Shown: positions 26,284 through 34,227 of the stretch, piece after piece | How the letters are laid out: each line of letters begins with the position of its first letter | Position numbering within the stretch: position 1 is the first letter of the stretch | DNA from: JBOGXA01 sp050694175 | Lineage (GTDB): Bacteria > Actinomycetota > CADDZG01 > WHSQ01 | DNA length: 64,000 nucleotides | Assembly (NCBI GenBank): GCA_050694175.1 | Contig: JBOGXA010000004.1 | Location: forward strand, 1 to 64,000 | Direction of reading: 5' to 3' | Notes under the pieces: model-generated | The model's database searches: none | Told to the model about the DNA's origin: nothing | The model's input: only the letters and a program-made list of their open reading frames with translations | Translations under genes and position numbers: made by a program

Positions 26284-27702
26284 TTAGGCCAACGGCGCCC
26301 GGGGGCGCGTCGGTCCCGAGTCGGGCGAGGCAACCGCCGGCTCACCCAGCTTCCAACCCAGGTAGCCAAAAACCGCCCCCCACACGACGCCGAGCACGAG
26401 CACTCCGGCCGCGTCGGGGCCGAGCTCGAACGCGGTTGGGCCGATCACACTTGCTCCAAAATCGAGATTCCCGAGAGCCACGACAACCGTGAGGACGAGC
26501 GCCAAGAAGACGGCGGCCACTCCGACGGTCACGATTGGGTCCTGCCCCCGCCGGGATCGACGCCGGGCAACGTAGCCGCCGAACAGGCACGCCGCTGCGG
26601 GTATGAGCAGCGCCACGTACATATACGGCGCGGGACCGTCGGCGCCCCAACCGAGAAGCGAGTAGTCGCCCCCCGGAGTGAAGCCGAAATCACCACCAAA
26701 CGCGACCGGGGCTCCGAGTGCGAACCCCACGACGCCGGCGATGATGTTGGGCGCGAACGCGGCGAGCAGGAACACGAGCAACAGAGCCTCGCCCGCCTCG
26801 AGCGACACATCGGCGGAGATGAGCCACACGATCAGCCCAAGAAGTGCGGCGGCCGCGGCGAGTACCGCCGACCCTGCGAGCATGGTCGCTCCCGCCACGC
26901 TTCCCTCGGCGAGGGACACGGAGCGCCGCTCGGCGATCCCGAGCAGGTAGCCGGCGGTCGCGTTGAGCGATCCGTGCGCCCGGACACCACCGAGCGCCCC
27001 GAAGAGCGCGCCCCATAAGCACCCGAGGAGCAACGCGGGCCCCGCGCCGGCGGATGCGCCGTCGATACGGAACACGAGGGAGGCGACGAGGCACAGGATC
27101 CCGAGGGGCACTCCCGCCTTTGCGCCTTCGAGCGCGCGCTCCCCGAGCGTGGCGGCACTCGCTCGGACCACGACCCGGCGGGCGGCCCACGAGATCGCCC
27201 AGCCGATCGCAAGGAGGCTGCCGAGCGGCAACACAGAGATGGACATGTTCCCCTCGACCGGAACCCCGATGCTCAGTGTGCCCAGCAGCACCACCCACTC
27301 GAGGACCCACAGGGGGCTCTCGCCAGAACCGAATGTGGGATCGGAAAGCTTGACCACCGCGGCGAACACGGCCCCCACGGCGAGCATCGCGAGGAAGCCA
27401 AACCCGGCGACCTGCGCGGCGTCGACCCACCCGCCTGTTACCAGCGAGCGCCGCAGCGCCACGACCATGTCCGACGCGAGGGCGGCTACCCCCTCCGAGG
27501 TCTCGGAAGGGGCTCGGGGTTCGGCCGGCGACGCGCCCGGAGCGACCCGGGCCGGGGCCGTCGCGGCAGGGGCGTTCTCTGTGGAACCGGGGTCGATGCG
27601 GTCGGTCGCCGCGCCCTCGGGAACCGCGAGTCTGGCCCCGCATCGGGGGCAATAGAGGGCGTCGGGATCGCGCACGTCGGAGCGACACTCAGGGCATTCC
27701 AC
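26284..27702 (-). CDS. Zinc-ribbon multi-pass membrane protein
   Basis: 472 aa. An N-terminal zinc ribbon (CPEC...CPRC, residues 3-22) is joined by a Pro/Ala-rich linker to about ten hydrophobic segments. No transport or enzyme motif is visible. Proteins of this build are common and mostly uncharacterised in Actinomycetota. The GTG has a TAGCAT box 8 nt upstream, indicating a leaderless start, and is divergent from the P1 peptidase homologue. Confidence 0.75.
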   Translation of the reverse strand: MECPECRSDVRDPDALYCPRCGARLAVPEGAATDRIDPGSTENAPAATAPARVAPGASPAEPRAPSETSEGVAALASDMVVALRRSLVTGGWVDAAQVAGFGFLAMLAVGAVFAAVVKLSDPTFGSGESPLWVLEWVVLLGTLSIGVPVEGNMSISVLPLGSLLAIGWAISWAARRVVVRASAATLGERALEGAKAGVPLGILCLVASLVFRIDGASAGAGPALLLGCLWGALFGALGGVRAHGSLNATAGYLLGIAERRSVSLAEGSVAGATMLAGSAVLAAAAALLGLIVWLISADVSLEAGEALLLVFLLAAFAPNIIAGVVGFALGAPVAFGGDFGFTPGGDYSLLGWGADGPAPYMYVALLIPAAACLFGGYVARRRSRRGQDPIVTVGVAAVFLALVLTVVVALGNLDFGASVIGPTAFELGPDAAGVLVLGVVWGAVFGYLGWKLGEPAVASPDSGPTRPRAPLA

Positions 27703-27710
27703 GGAGACTC

Positions 27711-27716
27711 ATGCTA
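27711..27716 (-). promoter_or_regulatory. -10 box (TAGCAT) of the zinc-ribbon membrane gene
   Basis: TAGCAT on the minus strand ends 8 nt before the GTG at 27702. Its mirror partner at 27747 serves the divergent gene. Confidence 0.45.
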
Positions 27717-27746
27717 ACGGGCCGAGAGCACGGCGACCCACCCCCC

Positions 27747-27752
27747 TAGACT
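27747..27752 (+). promoter_or_regulatory. -10 box (TAGACT) of the P1 peptidase homologue
   Basis: TAGACT ends 8 nt before the GTG at 27761, with no Shine-Dalgarno between. The 58-bp divergent gap holds both -10 boxes. Confidence 0.5.
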
Positions 27753-27760
27753 GCTCGAAT

Positions 27761-28678
27761 GTGCGATCACCGAGACGGAATCACGCTGTGAGCCCGGGCC
27801 GGCTTGGCTTCGGATTCAAGGTCGGCCACTGGACCGACGAGGCCGCACGGACCGGCTGCACGGTGGTGCTGCCCCCTGCCGGAAACGTCGCGTCGTGCGA
27901 GATCCGCGGGTCGTCTCCCGGGTCGCGCGAGCTGGAGCAGCTCCATCCAGATCGGCGCCTGACCGAGGTGCACGCCATCCTTCTGACCGGCGGGAGCGCG
28001 TTCGGGCTGGCGGCGGCCACCGGTGTGGTCGACTTCCTCGAGCGACGCGGGATCGGATACGACACGTCCGTTGCCAAGGTCCCCATCGTGCCCGCCGCGG
28101 TCATATTCGATCTCGGCGCCGGTCGAGCCGACGTTCGGCCCGGGCCCGACGAAGGCCGCGCGGCATGCGGTGCGGCCACCGAAGATCCCGTGGCCACCGG
28201 GCGCGTCGGAGCTGGAACCGGGGCCACTGTGGGCAAGTGGAGGGGGCTCGACCACGCGGCGGTGGGTGGGCTCGGCGTCGCCGTCGTCGAGCAGGACGGG
28301 CTCCAGATCGCGGCACTGGCCGTCGCCAACGCGGTGGGAGACGTCGTCGCTGCCGACGGCTCTGTGCTGGCGGGGTCGACCGCCCCCGACAACGGACGGG
28401 GACGTTTTTTTCCCGAGGAGCAGGGGCCGCCGATGAACACCGTGCTGGCCCTCGTCGCAATGAGGGCCAAAATCGGCAAGCGCGATGCACGCTGGCTTGC
28501 CGCCCGCGGGACGGACGGCATTACGACATCGGTGCGCCCGGCCCACACGCGCTACGACGGCGACGTGGTCTTTGCGGTCGCGGCACCAGATTCCTCCGGT
28601 GGGGAACCGGATCTGGACGCCCTTGGGGTCCTTGCAACCCAGGCGGTCGCGGAGGCCGTGCGGAACGCCGTCGTATGA
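27761..28678 (+). CDS. P1 (DmpA-type) peptidase homologue lacking the usual nucleophile
   Basis: 305 aa. It follows the DmpA/L-aminopeptidase-D-esterase family throughout: VGHWTDEAARTGCTVVLPP at the N-terminus, LTGGSAFGLAAATGVV, GRVGAGTGATVGKWRG and ALAVANAVGDVV. Active members cut themselves between Gly and Ser/Thr in a GG-x-G-[ST] site and use that Ser/Thr as nucleophile. Here the site reads GGLGVAV, with Val in place, so self-processing and catalysis look lost. GTG start, leaderless. Convergent with the oxidoreductase gene. Confidence 0.8.
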   Translation: MRSPRRNHAVSPGRLGFGFKVGHWTDEAARTGCTVVLPPAGNVASCEIRGSSPGSRELEQLHPDRRLTEVHAILLTGGSAFGLAAATGVVDFLERRGIGYDTSVAKVPIVPAAVIFDLGAGRADVRPGPDEGRAACGAATEDPVATGRVGAGTGATVGKWRGLDHAAVGGLGVAVVEQDGLQIAALAVANAVGDVVAADGSVLAGSTAPDNGRGRFFPEEQGPPMNTVLALVAMRAKIGKRDARWLAARGTDGITTSVRPAHTRYDGDVVFAVAAPDSSGGEPDLDALGVLATQAVAEAVRNAVV

Positions 28679-28688
28679 ACTAGGACTT

Positions 28689-29717
28689 CTACAGCATCTC
28701 GACGACGATCTTCCCGAACTGATCGCCGGAGTCGAGATAGCGGAGGGCGGCTACGGAATCGTCCAGCGGAAAAGAGCGGTCGATGATCGGGTGCAACTCC
28801 GAGCCCGATACCGTCCGAAGCATGTCAGAGACATCGCCGTCGGATCCCATCGTGGAGCCGATGATCTCGATCTGGTTCCAGAACAACCTGCGGACGTCGA
28901 TCTCGGCGCTCGCCCCTGCGGTGGCTCCGGCAACAACGACGCGACCTCCCTTCCTAAGCGCGCGCATCGTGGCCTCGAGCGCGGGCCCTCCCGCGGAGTC
29001 GACGACAAGATCGACTCCCCTCTTCCACGTGAGCTTGCGAATCGCGGCCCCCACGTCCTCCTCGGAGTAGTTGACGCCGCCGTCCGCCCCCAACCCCAGG
29101 GCTCGATCGATCTTGTTCGCCGACGATGACGAGACGAAGACCTTTCCGGCAACGGGGCGCGCCAGCTGGAACAGCGACATCGCGAGGCCGCCTCCGATGC
29201 CGGTGACGAGCACCCACTCGCCGGGGGTCAGCCGCCCGCGCGCAAACAACATGCGGTGCGCGGTGATGAACGTGACTCCCAGTGCCGCGCCTTCGTTGAA
29301 CGACAAATGGTCCGGCATCGGAAAGATGTTGGTCATCGGCACGACCACGCGCTCGGCGAGCGTACCGGCCACATGCTCGCCAAGCATCCGGAAGGTCGCG
29401 CACATCGATTGCTCCCCCGCTCTGCAGAACTCGCACCCCCCACAGGACAGCGCGGGGTTGACGATTACCTTCGTCCCGGGCTGAGGCCCGCGCACGCTGT
29501 CGCCGAGCGACTCAATCTCTCCGGCTGCATCGGCACCGAGAACGTGGGGGAAGTCGTGCTTGATCTTGAGGGCACCCGCCGCGGTCCACAGATCGAGGCG
29601 GTTGAGCGCGGCCGCGCGCACTCGAACGGTGACCTCGCCCGGGCCGGGGGTCGGGTCGGCGACCTCCGTGACCGACGCCTGGTCGAGTCCATACCCTGTG
29701 ATCGCCAGCGCTCTCAT
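28689..29717 (-). CDS. Zinc-type alcohol dehydrogenase/quinone oxidoreductase (MDR)
   Basis: 342 aa. GroES-like N-terminal half with GADAAGEI and a structural-zinc cluster (CGGCEFCRAGEQSMC), then a Rossmann half with VTGIGGGLAMSLFQLA. Medium-chain dehydrogenase/reductase; substrate unknown. ATG at 29717 has AAGGAGG 8 nt upstream. Confidence 0.87.
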   Translation of the reverse strand: MRALAITGYGLDQASVTEVADPTPGPGEVTVRVRAAALNRLDLWTAAGALKIKHDFPHVLGADAAGEIESLGDSVRGPQPGTKVIVNPALSCGGCEFCRAGEQSMCATFRMLGEHVAGTLAERVVVPMTNIFPMPDHLSFNEGAALGVTFITAHRMLFARGRLTPGEWVLVTGIGGGLAMSLFQLARPVAGKVFVSSSSANKIDRALGLGADGGVNYSEEDVGAAIRKLTWKRGVDLVVDSAGGPALEATMRALRKGGRVVVAGATAGASAEIDVRRLFWNQIEIIGSTMGSDGDVSDMLRTVSGSELHPIIDRSFPLDDSVAALRYLDSGDQFGKIVVEML

Positions 29718-29810
29718 CGACTGTGCCTCCTTCGGTATCTCGGTTGTGTCATACCCCCTCGCTAACGTAAGCGGCGTCGCAACTCCCGTGGCCGCGGAAA
29801 GCGAGGCCAC

Positions 29811-29984
29811 ATGGCTACGAAGAAAGCCGGTCCGGCGCCCGAGCGGCGCTCGTACCGGTGCCGCATCTGCAAGCGGTCCATACGCATACCGGAGGGGTGG
29901 TCACTCGGCCCGGCGGTGAGGCGCCACTACTGGCGCAAGCACCGCGAGGTCATGCAGCGGTCGTCGAGGGGCTCGGAAGGGTGA
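29811..29984 (+). CDS. 57-aa C2C2/C2H2-type zinc-finger microprotein
   Basis: Very basic small protein with a single Cys2-His2-like finger: C17-x2-C20, then H39-x4-H44 (CRICKRS...RRHYWRKH). GCGAGG lies 4-5 nt before the ATG. Its stop overlaps the start of the next small gene (TGATG), so the two are probably made together. Spacing between the Cys and His pairs (18 residues) is longer than in classical C2H2 fingers. DNA or RNA binding is an inference from the fold and charge. Confidence 0.6.
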   Translation: MATKKAGPAPERRSYRCRICKRSIRIPEGWSLGPAVRRHYWRKHREVMQRSSRGSEG

Positions 29985-30175
29985 TGGAGTCGGGCGCCGG
30001 CCACCCCGCCCGCGGGCGTCCGGATCTCGGCGACCTCGTTGTCGTCCTGCTGGCCGCCTCGCTTGCGGGCCTACGCGATCACCTCGTCGCCGACGGCTTC
30101 GAGGATGCCGCCGGGCTGGTAGCCGATCTGGTCGAGGTGGCCGACGACTACATTGCGCGGACCTCCGGAGGCTGA
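29984..30175 (+). CDS. 63-aa acidic protein coupled to the zinc-finger microprotein
   Basis: Starts at an ATG that overlaps the preceding TGA. Acidic, amphipathic: DLGDLVVVLLAASLAGLRDHL then EDAAGLVADLVEVADDYIA. It looks helical, without a clear membrane span. Unknown family. The tight coupling of a basic finger protein and an acidic helical protein suggests they act as a pair. Confidence 0.5.
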   Translation: MESGAGHPARGRPDLGDLVVVLLAASLAGLRDHLVADGFEDAAGLVADLVEVADDYIARTSGG

Positions 30176-30389
30176 GGCGCCCCGCCTCGGACCGAGTGTC
30201 CCTGAGATCACGTATAGCCCGCTCAATTGCACAGTCAGCCCGGGGCCGGGGGGGTCCGGGCCCCGGGGGGCTGGGGCCGCGGGCCCGGGGGCTGGCGCCC
30301 TGACTTCGAGCATGCGTTTGACCCTCCTATAGAGGGTCGGGAGAACTCTCGACGGCCCCACCGGGCCATGGGCCGGGGGGGCGGGGGCG
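30176..30389. other. 214-bp convergent gap, G-tract cluster and a small hairpin
   Basis: Between the small-protein pair and rmuC. Seven G-runs of 3-7 bases lie within 30242-30291 on the plus strand, and a hairpin GACCCTC/GAGGGTC with a 5-nt loop is at 30320-30338. No gene is apparent. It may work as a terminator region for the converging genes. Confidence 0.5.
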
Positions 30390-31433
30390 TCAGTCGACGA
30401 CGGCTTCGAGCCGAGGCGGCTCCTCACTCTCCCGCAGGTCGACGACGTGGTCGAGTTTGTCGCGGAATCGATCCAGCCGGTGCCGGCCCTCTTCGTATTT
30501 GGTCCGGGCGTTGCCGAGGTGGCGACCCAGCGTTTCGTACTGGTCGGCGAAGCGGTCGAAGTCGCCCTGCAAACGTCCGCAGAAGTCGAGGATCTCCTGC
30601 GCGCTCTCCTCGATGCGCAGACACTTGAGCCCGAACAACACGGTCTGCAGGTATCCGTACAGCGTGAGGGGCGACATTGGAACCACGCGCGCCTCCATTG
30701 CAAGCTCGAACAGCGGTCGCTTTCTGTGGGCCAGCCGCAGCAGCTCCGCGTAGACGCCTTCCGCCGGCACGTACATCACCGCAAAGTCGAACGTGTCCTC
30801 GTCCGGAACGATGTAGCGCGTTGCGATTGCGCGGATGTGAGAGGCAACGTCGGCGGCGAAAGAACGCTCGGCGGCAGTCCTCTCGATCTCGTCGGTTGCG
30901 TCGCACAACCGACGGAAGTTCGCCAGGGGGAACTTCGAGTCGATGCTGACGACCTTGCCCCCGGCCCGCACGATTGCATCGACGACGACCCCCGTCGAGA
31001 AACGATGCTGCATGTCATAGGCCTGGGGTGGAAGCACCTGGCGAAGGAGCTCCTCGAGCATCGCCTCCCCGATTCCCCCGCGCGCTTTGGGCACCTTGAG
31101 CAGATCGCCGAACGAAGAAAGCTCGCGCGCTTGCTCGGCAACCGAGTTCGTCAAGCGGCGCACGTCGCCGAGGGCATCGAAGATGTCGCGTGTCATTTCG
31201 ACACTCTTGGTTTGTGTCTCGACCATCCGGGAGTCGATGCCCTCCAGCCGGCCGGCGACCCGGACGGCCTCGGTGTCGAATCGCTCGGCCGCGGCCCTCA
31301 GCTCGGCCCGCAGCCCGGCCAGGTCTTCGGAGCGCTGAGCCTCGAGCGACGCTCCCCTGGCCCGGCCGACCACGAGGAGGGCCGCCGCGCCGCCAAGCAG
31401 CGCAGCCACAACTACCAGCACAAATAGCTCCAT
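30390..31433 (-). CDS. rmuC: DNA recombination protein RmuC
   Basis: 347 aa. One N-terminal membrane helix, a coiled-coil region (about 30-110) and the RmuC core (PKARGGIGEAMLEELLRQVLP, IDSKFPLANF, DFAVMYVPAEGVY, LTLYGYLQTVLFGLKCLRIEESAQEI). RmuC proteins have a nuclease-like fold and limit recombination at inverted repeats. The ATG has a TAGGCT box 6 nt upstream, so the mRNA is probably leaderless. Confidence 0.93.
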   Translation of the reverse strand: MELFVLVVVAALLGGAAALLVVGRARGASLEAQRSEDLAGLRAELRAAAERFDTEAVRVAGRLEGIDSRMVETQTKSVEMTRDIFDALGDVRRLTNSVAEQARELSSFGDLLKVPKARGGIGEAMLEELLRQVLPPQAYDMQHRFSTGVVVDAIVRAGGKVVSIDSKFPLANFRRLCDATDEIERTAAERSFAADVASHIRAIATRYIVPDEDTFDFAVMYVPAEGVYAELLRLAHRKRPLFELAMEARVVPMSPLTLYGYLQTVLFGLKCLRIEESAQEILDFCGRLQGDFDRFADQYETLGRHLGNARTKYEEGRHRLDRFRDKLDHVVDLRESEEPPRLEAVVD

Positions 31434-31439
31434 GGAGGC

Positions 31440-31445
31440 AGCCTA
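31440..31445 (-). promoter_or_regulatory. -10 box (TAGGCT) of leaderless rmuC
   Basis: TAGGCT ends 6 nt before the ATG at 31433; the six bases between carry GCCTCC, not a ribosome site. Confidence 0.5.
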
Positions 31446-31485
31446 GAGGGGGGGTACGACGACTTTCGGGATTTGGGGCGTGCCT

Positions 31486-31686
31486 CTACGTATCGAGGTT
31501 GTTGGAGTCGAGCATCGTGAAGCGAACCGGACCGAGCCGCCATGCGTAGTAGCGAGCCGGCGTCCCGAACGCGGGGATCCCGGATCTCATGAAGGCCGCC
31601 CGCCGTCTTGACATCGTGGTTACCGAGCACGGCATGCCAGCGAGCCCCGCGGTCGAAGAGGCACCGGTAGGGCTCCTTGCGAGGGG
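31486..31686 (-). pseudogene. Relic of a calcineurin-like metallophosphoesterase, frameshifted and truncated
   Basis: In one frame the strand reads LFDRGARWHAVLGNHDV, including the GNHD metal-binding motif. About 20 codons later similarity continues in the next frame as IPAFGTPARYYAWRLGPVRFTMLDSNN and stops at a TAG (31488-31486). Upstream motifs (GDLHxG, GDxxD) and the downstream GHTH are missing, the first displaced by the PCMT gene. A small central fragment with an internal frameshift is best called a pseudogene. Confidence 0.65.
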
Positions 31687-31689
31687 TCG

Positions 31690-32322
31690 TCACTCGACGT
31701 CATTCTCGTGTACGAGGGGAACGAAGCGAGCCGGCGTCACGAGTTGTTTCCTCCGCAGCCACGCCCCCTCCTTGACGAACAGGTAAACGTTGTCGCCGCT
31801 GGGCTCGACCAGAGGAATGACGAGCCTGCCGCCGTCCGCCAGCTGCTCCTCCAGCGGCTTGGGCCGCTCGTCGGCGGCCGCGGACACGATGATGATGTCG
31901 AAGGGCGCGGCGTCGGGGCACCCTAGCCACCCATCCCCCACCCTTATCTCGACGTTCTCGATCCCTACTCTATCGAGGTTTGAGCGCGCGGTCGTGGCCA
32001 GGGACTCCCAGCGCTCGATGGACACCACGCGCGCTACCAGCAGCGCCAGCAGCGCAGTCTGGAAGCCGTATCCGGTGCCAACCTCGAGAGCCTTGTCGTC
32101 CGGTCTCGGGCGCGCGACGTCGATCATGCGCGCGATGAGGGACGGCTGGCTGGTCGTCTGTGCTTCGGGGATGCCGACGGGTCGATCGACGTAGGCCTCG
32201 GCCCGCATACCCTCGGGCACGAAGTCTCCCCGATCGATGGCCCTGAACGCGTCCGCGATGCGCCGGTTGTCGAGGCGGTGGCGCTCGACAAGTCGTGCGA
32301 GGCCCTCCTGCGTGAGAGGCAT
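31690..32322 (-). CDS. pcm: Protein-L-isoaspartate O-methyltransferase family protein
   Basis: 210 aa. PCMT features: RGDFVPEG, GIPEAQTTSQPSLIARMID, SAM-binding EVGTGYGFQTALLA and VGDGWLG. It repairs damaged Asp/Asn residues by methylation with SAM. ATG at 32322 is used; a TTG three codons upstream is possible. It has a short divergent gap to the WS/DGAT gene. Confidence 0.85.
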   Translation of the reverse strand: MPLTQEGLARLVERHRLDNRRIADAFRAIDRGDFVPEGMRAEAYVDRPVGIPEAQTTSQPSLIARMIDVARPRPDDKALEVGTGYGFQTALLALLVARVVSIERWESLATTARSNLDRVGIENVEIRVGDGWLGCPDAAPFDIIIVSAAADERPKPLEEQLADGGRLVIPLVEPSGDNVYLFVKEGAWLRRKQLVTPARFVPLVHENDVE

Positions 32323-32353
32323 GTCCCCCAAGTTATCGAGATGTAGGAGAGGC

Positions 32354-32359
32354 TACGAT
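32354..32359 (+). promoter_or_regulatory. -10 box (TACGAT) of the leaderless WS/DGAT gene
   Basis: TACGAT ends 6 nt before the ATG at 32366. Confidence 0.5.
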
Positions 32360-32365
32360 GGCTTC

Positions 32366-33745
32366 ATGCCCAATCTGGAAAGGTTGGAGGTCCTCGACGA
32401 GTTCTTCTTGCATCTCGAGGGCCCCAACACGCCCATGCACGTGGGCGGCGTTGCCATCTTCGAGGGACCGCCACCAGACTACGAGCAGGTTCTCGACATG
32501 GTCGCCGGTCGCCTTCGGATGGTTCCCCGGTTCCGCAGCAAGCTCGCCACGGTGCCGTTTGGGTTGGGCCGGCCCGTGTGGGTCGACGATACCCACTTCA
32601 ACATCGAGTATCACGTCCGGCACACGGCGCTCCCGCCACCCGGCGACGGCGCCAAGCTCAAGCGACTCGTCGGTCGGACCATGTCCCAACAGCTCGATCG
32701 TTCGAAGCCGCTGTGGGAGATCTGGTTCGCGGAGGGCCTGACGGGCGACCGCTTTACCTTGATCTCCAAGACCCACCATTGCCTCATCGACGGCATCTCA
32801 GGAGTCGACGTCATGTCGGTGGTGCTCGACCTGCACAAAGAGCCGGAATCGATCGAACGCGAGCCGTGGTCCCCGCTGCCGGAACCGACTCCCGACCAGC
32901 TGCTCGCCGACGCCATCCGAGAGAGGCTGACGTCCCCGGCCGAGGTGCTTCGCTCGTTGCAGAGCGCCGCGATGGATCCCGGGGGTCTGCCGGGTAGGTT
33001 CGCCGAATCGGCACGCGCTTTGGGATCGTTTCTGACGAGTTCGTTCGCAGCCCCTGCCTCGTCGCTGAACCAGGCAATCGGGCCGCACCGTCGTTTCGAG
33101 ACCGTGCTCGCCGATCTCAACGAGTTCAAGCAGATCAAGAACGCATTCGGAGCCACAGTCAACGATGTCGTGCTCACCGTCGTGTCGGGAGGGCTCCGCG
33201 CTCTGCTCCAGAACCGCGGCGAGGCGGTCGACGATCTCGAGCTGCGCGCCATGGTTCCGGTGTCGGTGCGGGCGGATAACGAACGAGGCGCGCTCGGCAA
33301 CCGGGTGGCGACGATGTGGGCGACGCTGCCCGTCTACGAACCCGACCCGATTGAGCGGCTCACCGTCGTGCACGAATCGATGAGGGACCTCAAGTCTTCC
33401 GGGCAGGCGGTGGGGGCCCAATTGTTAACCGCGTTCGGCGAGTACACGCCGCCGACGATCCTCGCCCAGGCCTCGCGGCTCGTCGCTCGCCAGAGGGCGT
33501 TCAACCTGGTCGTGACCAACGTGCCGGGCCCCCAGATGCCCCTGTTCACCATGGGCCGGCAGATGACCGAGGTCTACCCAGTGGTCCCGCTATCGGACAA
33601 CACAACGATTGGTGTCGCACTCTTCTCGTATAGCGGGACGATCGGGTTCGGCCTCATCGGCGACTACGACACGGCGCGCGATATCGGAGTGCTGGCCGAG
33701 GGCATCGAGAAGTCGACCGCGGAGCTGCTCCAGGCCACCGGCTGA
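32366..33745 (+). CDS. Wax ester synthase/diacylglycerol acyltransferase (WS/DGAT)
   Basis: 459 aa. Catalytic HHxxxDG is present as HHCLIDG at residues 137-143, together with PLWEIW, the NDVVLTVVSGGLRALL region and the C-terminal NVPGPQMPLFTMGRQM block. The enzyme acylates diacylglycerol or fatty alcohols to storage lipid, a common trait of Actinomycetota. The ATG has a TACGAT box 6 nt upstream; the open frame begins earlier at 32237 without family similarity. Confidence 0.92.
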   Translation: MPNLERLEVLDEFFLHLEGPNTPMHVGGVAIFEGPPPDYEQVLDMVAGRLRMVPRFRSKLATVPFGLGRPVWVDDTHFNIEYHVRHTALPPPGDGAKLKRLVGRTMSQQLDRSKPLWEIWFAEGLTGDRFTLISKTHHCLIDGISGVDVMSVVLDLHKEPESIEREPWSPLPEPTPDQLLADAIRERLTSPAEVLRSLQSAAMDPGGLPGRFAESARALGSFLTSSFAAPASSLNQAIGPHRRFETVLADLNEFKQIKNAFGATVNDVVLTVVSGGLRALLQNRGEAVDDLELRAMVPVSVRADNERGALGNRVATMWATLPVYEPDPIERLTVVHESMRDLKSSGQAVGAQLLTAFGEYTPPTILAQASRLVARQRAFNLVVTNVPGPQMPLFTMGRQMTEVYPVVPLSDNTTIGVALFSYSGTIGFGLIGDYDTARDIGVLAEGIEKSTAELLQATG

Positions 33746-33783
33746 CGCAAGCGTCCCCATCGATTCACCACCGATCCGAAGCT

Positions 33784-33830
33784 TCGAGTGTGATTTTGGC
33801 TGCCATAGCGACGGTGAAACTCACACTCGA
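33784..33830. repeat. 10-bp perfect inverted repeat, TCGAGTGTGA / TCACACTCGA
   Basis: Arms at 33784-33793 and 33821-33830 with a 27-nt loop, in the gap between the WS/DGAT stop and the ABM-like gene. It could be a terminator for the upstream gene (no T-run) or an operator for the downstream promoter. Confidence 0.7.
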
Positions 33831-33855
33831 CGCGTAATCCCCGGGGGAACGACCC

Positions 33856-33884
33856 TTGACGGCGGCACACCCGCGCGGTTTAGT
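33856..33884 (+). promoter_or_regulatory. Possible promoter of the ABM-like gene
   Basis: A TTGACG -35 box (33856-33861) is followed after 17 bp by TTTAGT (33879-33884), or after 19 bp by TAGTCG. The ATG at 33919 then has a normal leader with GGAGAGGAGG. One of the few genes here that looks leadered. Confidence 0.4.
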
Positions 33885-33918
33885 CGATAGTGCCTGTCGT
33901 TAAGGGAGAGGAGGCACC

Positions 33919-34218
33919 ATGTACGCGCGCCACGTCACCGTCCACGGAACGCCCGGCCGGATGGACGAAGCGGTGCGATCGGTCCAAGAACGCGTTCTTC
34001 CCGTGCTGAAGGAATGTGCGGGGTTCAAGGGGCAGCTCTTGCTTGTCGATCGCGACAAGGGCGAGGCGATCGGCGTCAGCCTGTGGGACACCGAAGACAA
34101 CATGCGCGCGAGCGAGGAGAAGGTTGCCGCGGCGAGGCAACAGACGGCGGATGAGGTCGGCGCTACGTCGGCACCCGAAGTCGCGTTCTACGAGCTCCCG
34201 ATCTTCGAAACCCCCTAA
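33919..34218 (+). CDS. ABM-like dimeric alpha/beta-barrel protein
   Basis: 99 aa. Pattern of the antibiotic-biosynthesis-monooxygenase-like ferredoxin fold: YARHVTVHGTPGRMDEAVRSV...VLPVLKECAGFKGQLLLVDRDKGEAIGVSLWDTEDNMRAS. Such proteins are often small oxygenases or ligand-binding dimers; no active-site residues can be assigned. Strong GAGAGGAGG ribosome site. Confidence 0.7.
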   Translation: MYARHVTVHGTPGRMDEAVRSVQERVLPVLKECAGFKGQLLLVDRDKGEAIGVSLWDTEDNMRASEEKVAAARQQTADEVGATSAPEVAFYELPIFETP

Positions 34219-34227
34219 CAGCTTCCG

